This document shows positions 1 to 11,967 of a stretch of 64,000 nucleotides of DNA, piece after piece. The stretch covers positions 1,830,570 through 1,894,569 of the forward strand of contig OX387602.1 in the NCBI GenBank assembly GCA_947568835.1. The letters are read 5' to 3'. The notes below the pieces were generated by a model that saw only the letters and a program-made list of their open reading frames with translations, did not search any database and was not told where the DNA came from. The number at the start of each line of letters is the position of its first letter. Positions within the stretch are counted from its first letter, which is position 1. The DNA comes from Protonemura montana. Taxonomy: Eukaryota; Arthropoda; Insecta; Plecoptera; Nemouridae. Position numbers and translations under genes: made by a program.

Positions 1-1260
1 AACGATGATAAAAGTGCACAATCTTTGGGATTTTATTGTGACCTCTTTGGGGGAAAAAGAGTTATGGGTGTGGTAATAAGAAATTTTCATTCGAGATGTA
101 TCGCGGTATAAAGTCTGGATCTGTCGCTGCAGAACGCCGGGAGCTTCAGGAAGATCCGTCTTTCTTGCGGATTATCCTGAAAAAGGGAGGGTTAATCCTA
201 GCGATTGGGCACAATAGAAGGATATTGGTGGCCAGCTAGCCTTTGAAAAGTACGCTCCGTATTCGCTGTCAGCTTAATGAGGCAAGAGTGAACATAATTT
301 GTTACCCCCTATCATTATTTTTATATATGCGGTACAAATTTCTGTCTGTTTTTCATGGCTTATGGAAAAGATAGGCTTCGCAAAGGAAGAAAACCACTCG
401 GTGCTTTGTGAAGTAGGATAAGAGTGAAGCAGAATATATGAAAAGTTAAGTGCTTTTCTACTTGACGAATGGAATCCTAGATAAGGAGTAAGACGGAGAT
501 AGTGAATCGAGGATGAAAGCAGGGTTACGAGAAGAGCGAGTACTTGACACAACAGTATTGTTGGATCAGCGATGCCCTCGCCTTTGTTCCGCGCTATTAT
601 GGGGAACACCCCTTCGCTACTTAGGGACACAACAATAAAACACACCGAGTTGTGCAGCAGGGTGCTCGACTCGGTGGGTGGTTGACACCCGGCCAGCCGT
701 CAAGGTCGTATTCAAATCAATCCAATGAGGAATACATTTGCCATAACATTTCCCGAAAAACGCAAGATAATCAAGCGGCCTCTGAATAAGGGATCGATAA
801 CGTCGTGCGTGCCGCGATTGCTTTATTGCCAGGTTAATCGCTCAGAAATGATCTTAATGGAGAGTATAACTTATCTGGAAACGATTGGCAATATTAGTAA
901 AGGTCGGCTTTATCATAATAACCAGATCAACTAGGTCGAATGTCAGTTCTGCTGTAGCATTCGTGGACACTCGTGCAAATCACCGTGTTTTTTTTGTTAT
1001 AGTTGCTCGCAGTAAACAACGACATGTAATTGCGTTGAAGTGTGGATGGCATCCATTTAGGCAATTCGTGTCCCGTGAGAAATTTGTCGGTGGCAGTAAA
1101 ATGATGAGCTGTCACTTCTCTGCGTGGCTGGAGCCTCCACTTCTCGGTGGGGCTGCAGTCTCGTCGCCCCGGCCCAGCCGTTAGGTGTGCCGCGCCAAAT
1201 TGCCCGCCAGCCACTTTCGGTGGCGCCGCCCAAGATTAGATTGCGTTCGCGTTGTAAGAA

Positions 1261-1320
<60 letters not shown>

Positions 1321-2652
1321 CGGAACACATGTGTGACGGAAACCCGATTGCCGAGATGGATGGGTACACAAGAAACGATTATCAATTCGATCCGGGAAAT
1401 GAGGATGAAACGGCAGTTTTTGATTGTTGATGGCGAATACACGCCCCAATATGTTGAACAGCTTTTTTACAGAAGCGATGTGAATCTTTCGTTCCCAATT
1501 TCCCAATTTCCCAATTTCCTTTTCCCAACAATTTCCTCTACACTGGTTGACTTCTTTCACGTGTTATTGCTAAACGTACTATGTGTTAACTGAAAATGAA
1601 TGTTTTGACCTCCCGTCATATAAAAGTCTGCGTTGAATTATGTTCACATTTCTGCATATATGATAATAATAAAATAAATATCCTCGCTGAAAGACGCAGC
1701 CATGATAAACGGTTTGTAATCTCCAATAAGACGGCGTCTGGCAGCGTCGGGACGGCAGAGACGTCGGTGCAGGGGTTCTATGAGGGGGTACAGGAATGCG
1801 CCGCCTCCGAGCGCGTAATGCCAGCGGATGCATCGCTTGGAATGCCAATTATTTCTCATTTGGGTGCTCTGTGGGCAGTGCCTCCCCCCCTCCCAAACCC
1901 CAGCTCCACCCGTCCTAACCCCATCCTCTCATAGCGTCATGCACGAATCTACCGATCATAACCCCGGACGGGTTGCCTGGCCAGACGCGACCGGAATACC
2001 GTTATTTGATCGACAGATAGCGGAATTTCGACAAGAATTCGAACGCCTTCATTTATTATTTGAATATATCATGATTCATTCATGCAAATTAAACGTACTG
2101 GAGATCTGCATTTTTAATACCATCAATCTATTGAAGCTGTAGAGTGTAATACCGAACTGTCAAGAAGTGAAGGCGAAAAGAACTGTCAGAAGTGCATTGC
2201 AGTAACGCTAAGTGATCGTGAAACAGTTCGTGAAGGAAACAATCGGATATCAGGACATGTGCAATGTACGATCAATAGGTTAAACGATGCATTCGTGAAA
2301 TGTTACCTCCTGATATTATGCCCAGGCTTCGGAGCAAAAACCGTTATTTTACGATGTACTTTTATTACATAGGGTGGCTGGAATATTCAGCAATCGATCG
2401 CCGAAATGGGAAACGTTGCAGCGCACTTCGGCTCGATCCAATTGGTTATAAAAAGCATTTACAAGCTCTCATCCGAAGTTCCGAACCACTTAAAATCGAA
2501 ATTTCAATTACTGCCGCACATGCTTTCAGCGTGTTGCATTGGCATGATGCTCACAATTCAATTCACTTCGCCCATCATTATGCTTATGCAAGCTGGATTA
2601 ACAATCTTGTAACTTTCTGCATTCCAATAAAAGTTATATTCATTGCAAGCCA
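1..2652. other. No gene recognised; contains poly-G tract
   Basis: I see no supported gene here. Open frames are short and lack convincing splice sites on both strands. The only conspicuous structures are the long G homopolymer at 1261-1320 and a short run of CCCAATTT-like units near 1495-1525. If the weak gene A model is right, this stretch would lie downstream of its last exon. Confidence 0.5.
1261..1320. repeat. 60-base poly-G homopolymer
   Basis: An uninterrupted run of 60 G on the plus strand, preceded by an A and followed by CGG. Runs this long are rare in animal genomes. It could be a genuine, G-quadruplex-prone mononucleotide repeat or a sequencing/assembly artefact. The apparent glycine- or proline-rich frames crossing it are just translations of this run and are not genes. 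Confidence 0.95.
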
Positions 2653-2825
2653 TTAATTTACAGGATAATATCCCAAGCCATTAATAGCTTGAGAATATCT
2701 GATTTGTGAACTAGTTTTCATGTTTTCACGAGACTCCCTCGCGTAAGAATCTTTCGAATCGGATAATGTTCTCTGCTTTAAAAACAACGGAGAGATGAAC
2801 GAGGCATGTTTTGGGGAATTGAAGC
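2653..2825 (-). CDS. Candidate terminal exon of gene A
   Basis: On the minus strand an acceptor (AATAATTCAG) at 2826-2828 is followed by 173 nt open to a TAA at 2653. The frame needs one base from the preceding exon, which matches the phase-1 end of the exon at 4171-4533. The encoded 57 residues are rich in Ser, Lys and Arg (for example RTLSDSKDSYARESRENMK) and look protein-like rather than random. It is an alternative to the tiny candidate exon at 3734-3783. There is no recognised domain and I did not find a good polyadenylation signal, so this rests only on splice signal, phase and composition. Confidence 0.28.
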
Positions 2826-3733
2826 CTGAATTATTGAGCGCAAAGGTGTGACGCCATTGAATTGATGCCGACCCGCGGTAATCTCGGTAGCAAATTACCG
2901 CTACGCTTCGCACCATAAATAAATATCATTGCGCGGTGACAATGCATTGCGAGAACACATTCCCAACTCGGTGTTTGTGTGAATTCGCTGGGTGGGCTGC
3001 AGACAAAAAATGTTCAAGCGACACACATGATGCGGATTACCCCACACAGTTTGGACCACGTGAATCCTTTTGATAATGAACAGGATTTTATCAATATTTA
3101 AAATGATTTAAACTTTGTGTGCGGTCAATCGGAAATGCAAGCTAGAACTGAAAATAAGATTACAATAAGTGACAATAGGGAGTGAAGTTATCGTGCCAAT
3201 ATCGTGCCTCTCACTGTATTGGTGGGATTTAAAGAAAGCCGGAGTTTGACTGCAAATTAAATCCATGGTATAGTCATCGCCAGCCTCGATCAGGGATATG
3301 AAAACACACAATTCATTTGGACCAGTTGTGTACTGACATTTACAGGAGTTTTAAAAAAGTGCGGCACTAAAATAGCAAATCGCTCGCATATGTCGGTCGC
3401 TAAATTGATCGTTATTTACAGCGCACCATGGCGAGTGGTTCTACTGGCGAGGCATTCACAAGATTTCCCACATGTGTGTCGCGTGTGTTTATATGACCAT
3501 CACACAGAGATAACTGAACGTTTCGGATTGGCCCAATTACATTAGGCAACATTGCATTGCACTCCAACTTTCAGCGATGGAAATTCTATCACGGGTGCAT
3601 CGTACAAATAAAATCGCGCAAAAACGTCAGCAACGATGAGACCGAATTCGACCAACGTGCACCGGAATGGTTGTCGTAATGGATGAGATCCGTTGAGATC
3701 TAGGCTAACCGATGAAACCATTGGAAATCTTAC

Positions 3734-3783
3734 TGGATCCATTCCTGACCACAGTCTTCCAATATTTTCAACGTTTCGAAGCT
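3734..3783 (-). CDS. Candidate 50-nt internal exon of gene A
   Basis: A minus-strand acceptor (CTTGACAG) precedes 50 nt ending at a consensus-like donor (CCA|GTAAGA). Entered in phase 1 it reads ELRNVENIGRLWSGMDP and ends in phase 0. The entry phase agrees with the exon at 4171-4533. The exon is too short to be convincing without transcript data, and I could not find the next exon. Confidence 0.22.
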
Positions 3784-4170
3784 CTGTCAAGATAAAAATA
3801 AACATCTACTGGAACAAAAACCGAACTCTAGTAGATTTTACTGGTTTTCTATGACCTAGTTACGACCATTTTTTCAACTCAAACTTAGATCTGCAACTCA
3901 CAGAAACATTGCATTTAACTGCATGTGATTCCAAGTCGTCCTGACAACTGTTTTAAACTATTACTTAAACCACGGAGCTAAAAAAGGCAAATCTGGTCTA
4001 AGCCCATAACTTTCAAACGTAGCCAGAACCACTTCTCATTCCCTTATAATATGATCGTGAGTTAGCGTGACACTTGTGATGCAAGTAGCCGAGCTTAAGA
4101 AGTCTACAAAAGATGACCTGTTGAACGCAAATCGTCTGGTACTTGTTTGCGGACACCAGCGCTTTCTTAC

Positions 4171-7100
4171 CTTGTGCGGAGGCCGACGGCGATGTCCCCG
4201 CGGCTGCGGCGTCCGTCATCGTCGTGGCGGCGAGACGCAGCTGGTAGCTGGTGTTGGAGTCGCCGACAACGCTCACCACGGTTTGCGGTTTTGACGCGCC
4301 GCCCCGCGCTTTCGGCGCGGACGTCACCGTCGACGCACATGCGCCATCGCCGCCCCTGCCGCCAGGTTTTGATTGCTCCACGTGCTCCGGCCCCTCTGCG
4401 TTGTTCACAATGTTCTGTTCGAATGTCTTTGATATGTTTTTGTAATTGGAAAAGTCGCGCTGGGAAATGTGTTTCTTTTGCGTGCTGACTATGTCCATGG
4501 GTATGTCTTGTTCTAGTGTTTTGTTCGCGTTCTCTGTGGGAAGAGAAGGCAGTGTGTAAGAACTTGACAGGAGATTACATTACCAACTAACTGTGTGGAT
4601 TTGAATATAAGCGGAGAATTAGAAATTTTCCTGTAAGCGTTTCAGTCTCGAAAACACACGGACCGCCAAAGATGAAAATACAATTTAAGACTCGGCATTG
4701 ATTGTTCAATTATTAATTAAAACAAAATTACTTTGAAAGCTCTTTTCTCCAATGATGAGTTACTTAATGCATCCTCTAATTCCTCCGCCTGACTCTGTCT
4801 CTCTCTCTTTCTCTCTGTCTCTCTCTTTGCCTCTCTCTGGTTCTCACACTAACTCAACATCGATCCCATATTTCATCTCCCGGCATCCCGACAGATTTCC
4901 TTTCCTTTCGACCGGAGCGCCCATGTCGCCGACTCCGACGCAAAGTTGGTCTTTGCGAAATCACGATCGAGATACTTTGTGCAGAACACTGCCAGTCGAT
5001 GGCAGTAAAATCAGACACACTTTGTGCTGAGAATCTCTTTATACTCTGTCAGGTCTTGATTTTTTTTTTTTTTTTAAATTGCTTCATCCACTCGCCTTGG
5101 TTCCGATTCGAAACCTCGAAACCACTTCAGGGAACGGACATAGCAAGTGGAGCACCTGGCCGACTGAGATTCGGTGGTTGGGTCTGTGAACTCGATGCAC
5201 CATTATGACTGACCTTGAATGCTTAGAATGTATAAAGTTGCTATTTTTAGAACCATGTAGCGAATTTTCCATTGTGAGACAAAATCATTAAGAACGATCG
5301 TCATGCTTTACTAGCAGAGCAAATTTTATAAGCCACGTAGTTTGCATTTATGTGTGGACTTGAATCGAGGAGGTACGTGAACAAAGATTTGCCAGGCAGT
5401 CCCAAGTAAATATTTCAACGAGGTCGTAACGAACCAGGTTTTGTTCGGAAGACAAATTGGTTTGTTTAGCTGATGTATATTAGCTAAACCTTCCTATTGA
5501 AGTCTTGTATTATATGTACGAAACAGTAATCAAACAAATGTCACACTGGTAAGTTAGATATTTTCCAATTAAAGACACTTCAGGTTCAGGACTTTGCAAA
5601 GCCTTTGTGACATGTGTGCTATTTGTACGGATATATAATTTTAGAGAAATTGCTTTAGCGAAATATTTTGTGGTTCGTATTTAAATGTTAAATTTATCAG
5701 AACGTACTCCTCTAGGATAACCCAGCGACTCCATTTGCAATCATTCAATTTTACTCCACGATTTGTTATGCATATTTTTCATGCATAAAACTGTGTCATG
5801 CATGGCTTGACATAAAAATTTACAGTCCATAAAACTAGCTATCAAAGCAAAACGAAATTCTGAACCCCTGAACGCAGCCCGCAGAGCAAACTCGGCACCT
5901 CCTCCAACGCTTTGCAAATTTTGTTTTGCCTTTGCTCACAAAACACACGAGATCAAAATAAAATAATTAACCTCTTGGTGCAGTGAAAACGCTTTTCAGT
6001 GCAATTTATTAGGTCTAATGGAAAATTTTCCTCTCAAAAGAGACTTGTCAGAACAAGACTTAACATTCGGTTGCGAAACTCCGAACTCTAACCAAACACA
6101 AACATGAAATTAGTATATAAACCATTTATAACTCAGCATCAACGTTGCTTGAGTATATACGAAGCCTTTGCTGGCTGTGTGCTACAAAATTAAGCTCGTG
6201 CATCATCCTTATCCATTACCAGTAATATCTCGCGGGATTAGCCGAGGTCAGGCGCCGGCCGAGCACGGAGGTACCACGCTGTGTAAATCGAAATTTTCTC
6301 CGAATTTACCGAGCAAACTTTTAAATTGATTAAACTGTCCACGCCTATGACAATACTGGACCCTTCGTCAATTCAGCTCAAGTCATAAGGTATATATCTT
6401 GTAAACACTGGGGTCAACTTGGAACAAGAGGCATTAGTTCCAAGTGAAGACTTTAGCTGTATCTTGGCGTTCACAATTAAAAGCAAATGGGGATAATTAT
6501 GATTTAGACAAGAGGGTATCGAGTTGTTATAAAATTGATCCTGCTATTATTTTAGATGGACTTTTTATTCATAATTGAGAAAAACAACGAACTGGGTCGC
6601 ATGAACTGTTTTCAAGAAATACTGTTTCACTATCGCGTTTGAATGTAGCTCGATTAACGAATTAGAAAGGAGACCTATCGATAAAGATAGCAGGACAGAA
6701 AATATTTGGCAATGCTGATACAGGTAAAAATGTAGTCATTATATCAGTAGATACCATTATATTACCTATACACCTACCTACTGGCAGAACGTGTTAGCAT
6801 TTAGGCAGAAAAAAAAAGGTGTGTGTTTAAGTATGCGTTTCTATTGCGGAGAACCGTCAAGCGTTATTTTTATAACCACTCTTCAGGATTGGCTTGTAAA
6901 CCTTCCGCCGTAGCACGCACCAGTCGACGGAGATCACTCGACCCGGGTCTTTCCTAGCGTGCACTAATTCACTCGGGAGAGAGATTGGAAAGTACTCTGA
7001 TCTAATAACTGTAGTAGCTAAGCAAACTGAACGTTTTCTAGAGTTTAATACCTCGAGAGACGATGCCAGCCTTTATTTAGTGACACACTTTAAAAGCAGA

Positions 7101-7432
7101 ACAAATGAGACGCGATGGTGAGGTTGTAAATAATGCAAATGCATCGAAATTACTTTAGCAAATGCACTGCTCGGCGCGTTTATGAATAAACTATTGGCTT
7201 TTTTGTTGAAAGTGGTGGGTTTCAGAGGTCCCAGGATTTTAAATAGTTGGTTTGTTCTATTTAATTTCAACTTTCAACGCGCTGTCTTCGTTCGTTAGCT
7301 GCTCTGCCACGAGCCTTGTTAATTGACTTTTCATCACTCACGGTAAGGTTGCTCGGAGCCCCTGCTAAAGTGTTGCTGTATCGTTGAAGAAGAGGGGAAA
7401 CAGTCTCTGGCGTCTCCACAAATGCGCCCCAT
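4171..7432 (-). CDS. Gene A: uncharacterised low-complexity protein, two candidate coding exons
   Basis: I do not recognise this gene. Two minus-strand exons join in consistent phase 1: 7342-7440 (acceptor CTCCCTGCAG, donor ACC|GTGAGT, ATG at 7432 in the context GAACATGG) and 4171-4533 (acceptor TCTTCCCACAG, donor CAAG|GTAAGA). A second ATG at 4498 (CCCATGG) is an alternative start if 7342-7440 is untranslated. The predicted product begins MGRICGDARDCFPSSSTIQQ and continues into a Gln/Asn/Lys-containing segment, then a Gly/Ala/Ser/Thr-rich segment of high GC3 codons. No domain, signal peptide or membrane segment is visible. A GC-rich exon at 9795-10150 with a strong donor is a likely upstream non-coding exon. 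The model is supported by splice sites and phase agreement only. Confidence 0.42.
4534..7341. other. Presumed intron of gene A
   Basis: No gene is visible. It contains a CT-rich microsatellite (4793-4840) and a T run near 5060. Base composition is AT-rich and frames are short. Confidence 0.4.
4793..4840. repeat. CT/TC-rich microsatellite
   Basis: Imperfect pyrimidine repeat of CTCTCT, CTTTCT and CTGTCT units on the plus strand. Confidence 0.85.
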
Positions 7433-7440
7433 GTTCTCTG

Positions 7441-9794
7441 CTGCAGGGAGACAAACGACAGTCCCCATGGCCGTCGGCGACGACGACTCACGACAGTTCC
7501 ATTTGCAACGCGAGCCTCCGCGAGGAAATCTGAGGAAATAACTTGCAGATTAGTTGATGGCCAATCGAGTGATAACAAGGTCGGGGGAAAGTTCAACTCG
7601 GCTCCGTGATGTGGACCATTCGGTGAACTCCGGATCCAACAACACTTCAAGAACTAGATATGAACTCTATCGTGAAAAGTTTTTCAGCCAGGGGGGCCAC
7701 GACACCGGCGGGCGAAAGGGACCATGATTTAATAAAGCTGACGGAGTAAAATTCCGCTCCATTTTCGATCGCAATCTCCCCTGATTTTGCCGGCAGAGAA
7801 GCGAAAGTAGCGTTTGATGATGCTCGAGCAATTTTAGACTTTCTGACCTACGATACCCTTTGTAAAATCTATATTGAACGCAGCGCGGAGTTGTTGCTGC
7901 CGTACAGTGCTGGCGTAATTAATATCGACTAAATTACACGGAGTATCCTTCCCATACACATGCTACGTTATGCAGTGTGTTTATTTATCATAGAGGTAGA
8001 ACTAAATCATCTACGGGGTCCTGAAAGAGTCCCTTTCAGTTATTTCATAACTCATCATTGGCCGGTACGCAAGTTATACACAAGCTGGCAAAGTGAATGA
8101 ATATTGAAGGGTAATTTTTAGCCTCCGAAATGGCGGGTTAATTTTAGTGGGTCGCTAGACGTTCCACATGTCAGGATCTGAGCCTCAAGCGTGTTTTCTG
8201 AGTAATTACTAAATATTCATCTACAGGAAGCTCGTTCCTGGTGGCGTGTCTCATAGAAACAGAGTTCCCGTTCCTTGAGTTTGGTCTCGGACCGTGAATT
8301 CTGGCCACATTTTCCGCGTTCAACATCGATTGTCGGCAGCTTCCCCTGGATGGCATCAGGTTGGACCCGATTTTATTCGATCTCATTAGTAGGCTGCAGA
8401 GCGAAGCGGAGACGCGAAACGCGTCGGAGAACTTTCGCCCTTTTGCATCTTCGCTCGACTGCTCAATAGCAACAGGTCATTGTTAGTCGCTACGTGCGAG
8501 ATTCCACAAAACCTGCACGAACACGTTTAGATCAGCTGTAGTGCTCACTCTGTTCACACCAGTCATAATTACAGGCATTGATTTTAACTTCGCACCTGAC
8601 TTTTTACTCAGTTTTCTGTGATATTCAAATAGCAAAAATGATTGCAATTATACTGAAATGAAAATAATCCGACAGACTTGTCTGTAAAAGAAATAAAGAT
8701 GTATTTAATGCACTTGGTATTTCGCATGGATTCAGCCCACTTTCATTGTTAGCTGATTAGTAGTAAATACCATCATGCAACAAAAATTATCAAAACAGTT
8801 CCGCTCCGAAGATAGAACATCATTTGACATAAGCAATAATTTTTTTTCAATGCGTCTCTTGCGGCTAAAAGGAGTTAAAAGGTATTTTGTCCTCGAGTTT
8901 CCAATATAGAACGTAATCCAATGAAGTCAATTGAATAACCGGCTGGATGAGCAATTTCTTCATTTGCCCTCAAGATCGTGCACTTTAATCCGACGGCGAC
9001 CTGGCAAGGCGCTGGCGATAAAAGCTTGCCAAATGAATATTTAATGATGTGGTGCGAAAGTTTAGGGTGCACGACGTACCTACTCATACACCGGGTACCG
9101 CAGACTGCAAGGGACCAAAGGTAGAAACGTTGATCAATAACTAATGAGGTAAAATTCGTTCGATCCCGTTGGCACACAAACATGTTTTCGTACTCAGCTG
9201 CTCGGCACAATCACCCAATCACGTGAAATTCACGCACACTTGCAACGTGCCACAGAGTTTTGAAACAAATAATTGGCTAATTTACCGACGCTATTTTCCA
9301 TCAAACATGCGCCACTCATTATCCATCAATTTTCCTCGCATGTAGCACCTCGTGAAACCTATAGCTTCATTGCGAGATCAACGTCTCAGGGGACAACCCT
9401 GCCGGCCATCACACAATGAATTCAATGGCAAGTGGGAAAAAAAAGTTACAAATAGAAAACGTGCGAATTACCACCAACATAAAGGCGATGCCTGAAATGT
9501 GCGCTACGCATGTGTCTCGACTGTTGCGTGCAGCATGACAATGTTTCACGCACTCGGTTTTTAGACATGAATAGTAAACAATTGAACATGTTTCAATAAT
9601 GACAGCTAGCCAGCAATTCATCCTATACGAGCCAACAAGAACGTGTGGTGTGTAGGTACCCAGTATTCCACGCCAGTTATTACTTAACAATGGGACACAT
9701 AAATACTAGAGCCATGTAAACCTCGGAGTCCACTAGCATATTGACACATTAATTAGCAATATTAGGTAGGTAGAACCTGTTGTGATGCGCTCAC
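7441..9794. other. Presumed first intron of gene A
   Basis: No coding exon, RNA gene or repeat was recognised in this stretch on either strand. If gene A is real it is the intron between the GC-rich first exon and the exon at 7342-7440. Confidence 0.35.
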
Positions 9795-10150
9795 CTGTTC
9801 ACAGCGTTGCAGGAGACAGACTCTGGCTGGCCGGGCAGCAGGCGTCCTGCTCGCGCGCGTGTTTTCCGGGATCTCGCAGCCCCTCCGCCGCCGCCGCCGC
9901 CGTCGCTAGTAGCGGCGGCGGCCGCCAGGGTGTAGAGCGTCGAGACGCCGAGCACGCGTCGATCGCGCGCGGGCACTTGTTCGCGAAGCGTGCGCCCCGC
10001 GAGCTCGTTGGTTCGGCTTGGCTTGCCCTCCTACGTGCCTGCCGCGCTCCAGCCATCGCAGCGCGCCTCCGCCTCGCTATACAAATCCGTCTGACAAGCG
10101 ATCGAATCGAACTACTCAAATCAAAAAACAATCCCTCGGGGAGGATATTT
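9795..10150 (-). promoter_or_regulatory. GC-rich island with probable 5' exon of gene A
   Basis: This is one of the most GC- and CpG-rich segments in the window, with inverted GCC/GGC trinucleotide runs (about 9886-9925). On the minus strand it ends in a strong splice donor (GAACAG|GTGAGC, exon end 9795). An AUG-initiated frame inside it stops just before the donor, while another frame stays open without an AUG, so I read it as a 5' untranslated first exon overlying a promoter. The right boundary and the transcription start are not defined by the sequence. Confidence 0.4.
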
Positions 10151-10847
10151 CCTACCCGTCAGGCGCCGGGAAGAAAGTGCGGCGTCTAGCGACACAGAGT
10201 TCGCATTATGGTCTTAGAATTTGTGTCGCGCCCGTGCAATTTTAGACCGCGCGCGCGGAGCACTCGAGGAAATTCGGTTATGGACGAGTGGAGAAACGTG
10301 ACTTATTTCACGTCGCACAATGAGAGATGCTGAAAGGGAAACTGAGTCGCAGATCTGTGCTCATCTCTGGCAGCAAATCGCCTTTGCTTTTAATACCTTG
10401 CCAAGGGAAACAGACTGGGATTTTTAAATTCTTGACATTTATCGGTCGTTCCCGGCCGTCCCCACTCAACCCCTCCAATCCCTCTCCCACGCGCAATCCA
10501 GCAGGTATCGGAAATGTTATTTTGGGCTTTACCTCGAGGACGTTGCCTGTTTTTATACAATTTGCTTGTTTTTCCGATCGTCGTTCCAGATCTTTCTCCT
10601 TTAATAAACCGAGCAATCCAGAAACTGCGATGCCATCATTAGAACTTCCCTATCTATGCCATCAAAATCTTTTATAATTTGACATTTTTATAATTTCTTC
10701 AAGAAAAAAAAACTTTTTTTTCGTGAGTGACAAGTCTAATCCTCTCTTGAGACTATTTTAAATAAGACTGCGATAAAGACTTCTCTCCTCTTGATGTTGC
10801 AATTTTAACAACAGGATATAAATCGAGTCCTTATCCTTGTGTCTCCA
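10151..10847. other. Intergenic flank left of the transposon
   Basis: No gene is visible. The transposon begins at 10,848, about 700 bp upstream of the GC-rich first exon of gene A. Confidence 0.5.
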
Positions 10848-10862
10848 CACTGCAAAAACAGT
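10848..10862 (+). repeat. Left terminal inverted repeat
   Basis: CACTGCAAAAACAGT, an exact inverted match of 18,215-18,229 apart from a short indel just inside. Confidence 0.9.
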
Positions 10863-10920
10863 ACTCTTGTTTCCAGCACATTGAGCGCTCTAAAGTTGCC
10901 ATCGACTTGAAGACATTAAT

Positions 10921-11040
10921 TTAGTCTGGTTTCAAGACTACTGATCCATCTGAATTTAAATTCAGAGATTCATTTTCTCTGGTTTGCAAAACCAGAGTTT
11001 CATACTCTCTGAATGGAGAAACCAGACAGTATGTCAGTCT
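10921..11040. repeat. Left subterminal palindromic repeats
   Basis: Several short inverted motifs built from TCTGG and CCAGA or AGTCT and AGACT, for example AGTCTGGTTTCAAGACT at 10,923 and a 19-bp near-palindrome at 10,978-10,996. The same motifs recur at the right end. They are likely transposase-binding sites, which is inference from the CACTA family. Confidence 0.7.
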
Positions 11041-11246
11041 GAAAATTTGGATTTGATTTGGGGATGGGATGGAATGAAAGGGAATGTGGTATCAATATCA
11101 ACACCGAATCTGCATGATATTTGCTCAACTTTATTCCTTTGGTTTTGTAACGAGATGGGTTATTACTTATTACCCATGCTAACAAAAGCATATAATACAC
11201 TATATGGTAACAAAAAAAAAACCGGTGTCAATAGTATAAAATACAA

Positions 11247-11544
11247 GCAGGTATCAAATTCACCTTCAACATAATGCCTTCAGTGGCTATTTGGTAGGAA
11301 TACGATTTAAAGAAAAAATAGCCATGTTATGATTATCAAATCTACTATAAGTCAACACAATTTGTCAATGGCTATTTAGAAAGTAAAATATGGGAGCAGG
11401 TATCAAATTCACCTTCAACACAATGCCTTCAGTGGCTATTTGGCAGGAATACGACTTAAAGTCAAAAAAAGTAAAGTTACGATTTCCAAATCTACTAGTC
11501 AACAAAATTCTTTAATGGCTATTTTGGCAGCAATTTAAGTAAAA
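11247..11544. repeat. 149-bp tandem duplication near the SAM gene 3' end
   Basis: Two head-to-tail copies start at 11,247 and 11,396 (GCAGGTATCAAATTCACCTT...), with the conserved segment AATGCCTTCAGTGGCTATTT in each. A third, partial copy (AATGCCTTCAATGGCTATTT) at about 11,947-11,966 abuts the stop codon of the minus-strand SAM gene at 11,968. The copies lie in the presumed 3' untranslated or downstream region of that gene. Confidence 0.85.
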
Positions 11545-11967
11545 ATAGTACCTAATGGTATAAGTAGAAAATCTACCTTAAGAACGGGCAAGTGCAAGCT
11601 CAGCAAATTCCGAAAAATTATTTTTTTACTATGTGTACTTCCAGTTGCCAAATTCCTCTGCCAAATTGTTTCTTATAGCAACACATTTTATTATATCTTT
11701 ATACAATTGAGTTGTTTTAACCAATGTGATAAGATAACTTATGAATGTATCCCTATACCTACATTAAAAAGCTTTTAGATACACATTTGTAAACGAACTA
11801 TCAAATTTGTTTTAAAAAAATGTATTGGAGAACAAAATTCTGTTATGAGAACTAAGCTGGCAGATAGCACAGCTGGAAGTATGATCAAAAACTCAATTTG
11901 TTGGAATTAGCGATGGCAGTGGCTGCGCTTGCCCGGTCTTAAACACAATGCCTTCAATGGCTATTTG

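Noticed and set aside
1057-1560. Proline- and glycine-rich open frames around the poly-G tract
   Set aside because: They are translations of a homopolymer in all frames, with no splice sites or flanking coding signal.
4067-4488. Plus-strand open frames opposite the 4171-4533 exon
   Set aside because: They are antisense shadows of a GC-rich exon; the minus strand has the acceptor and donor.
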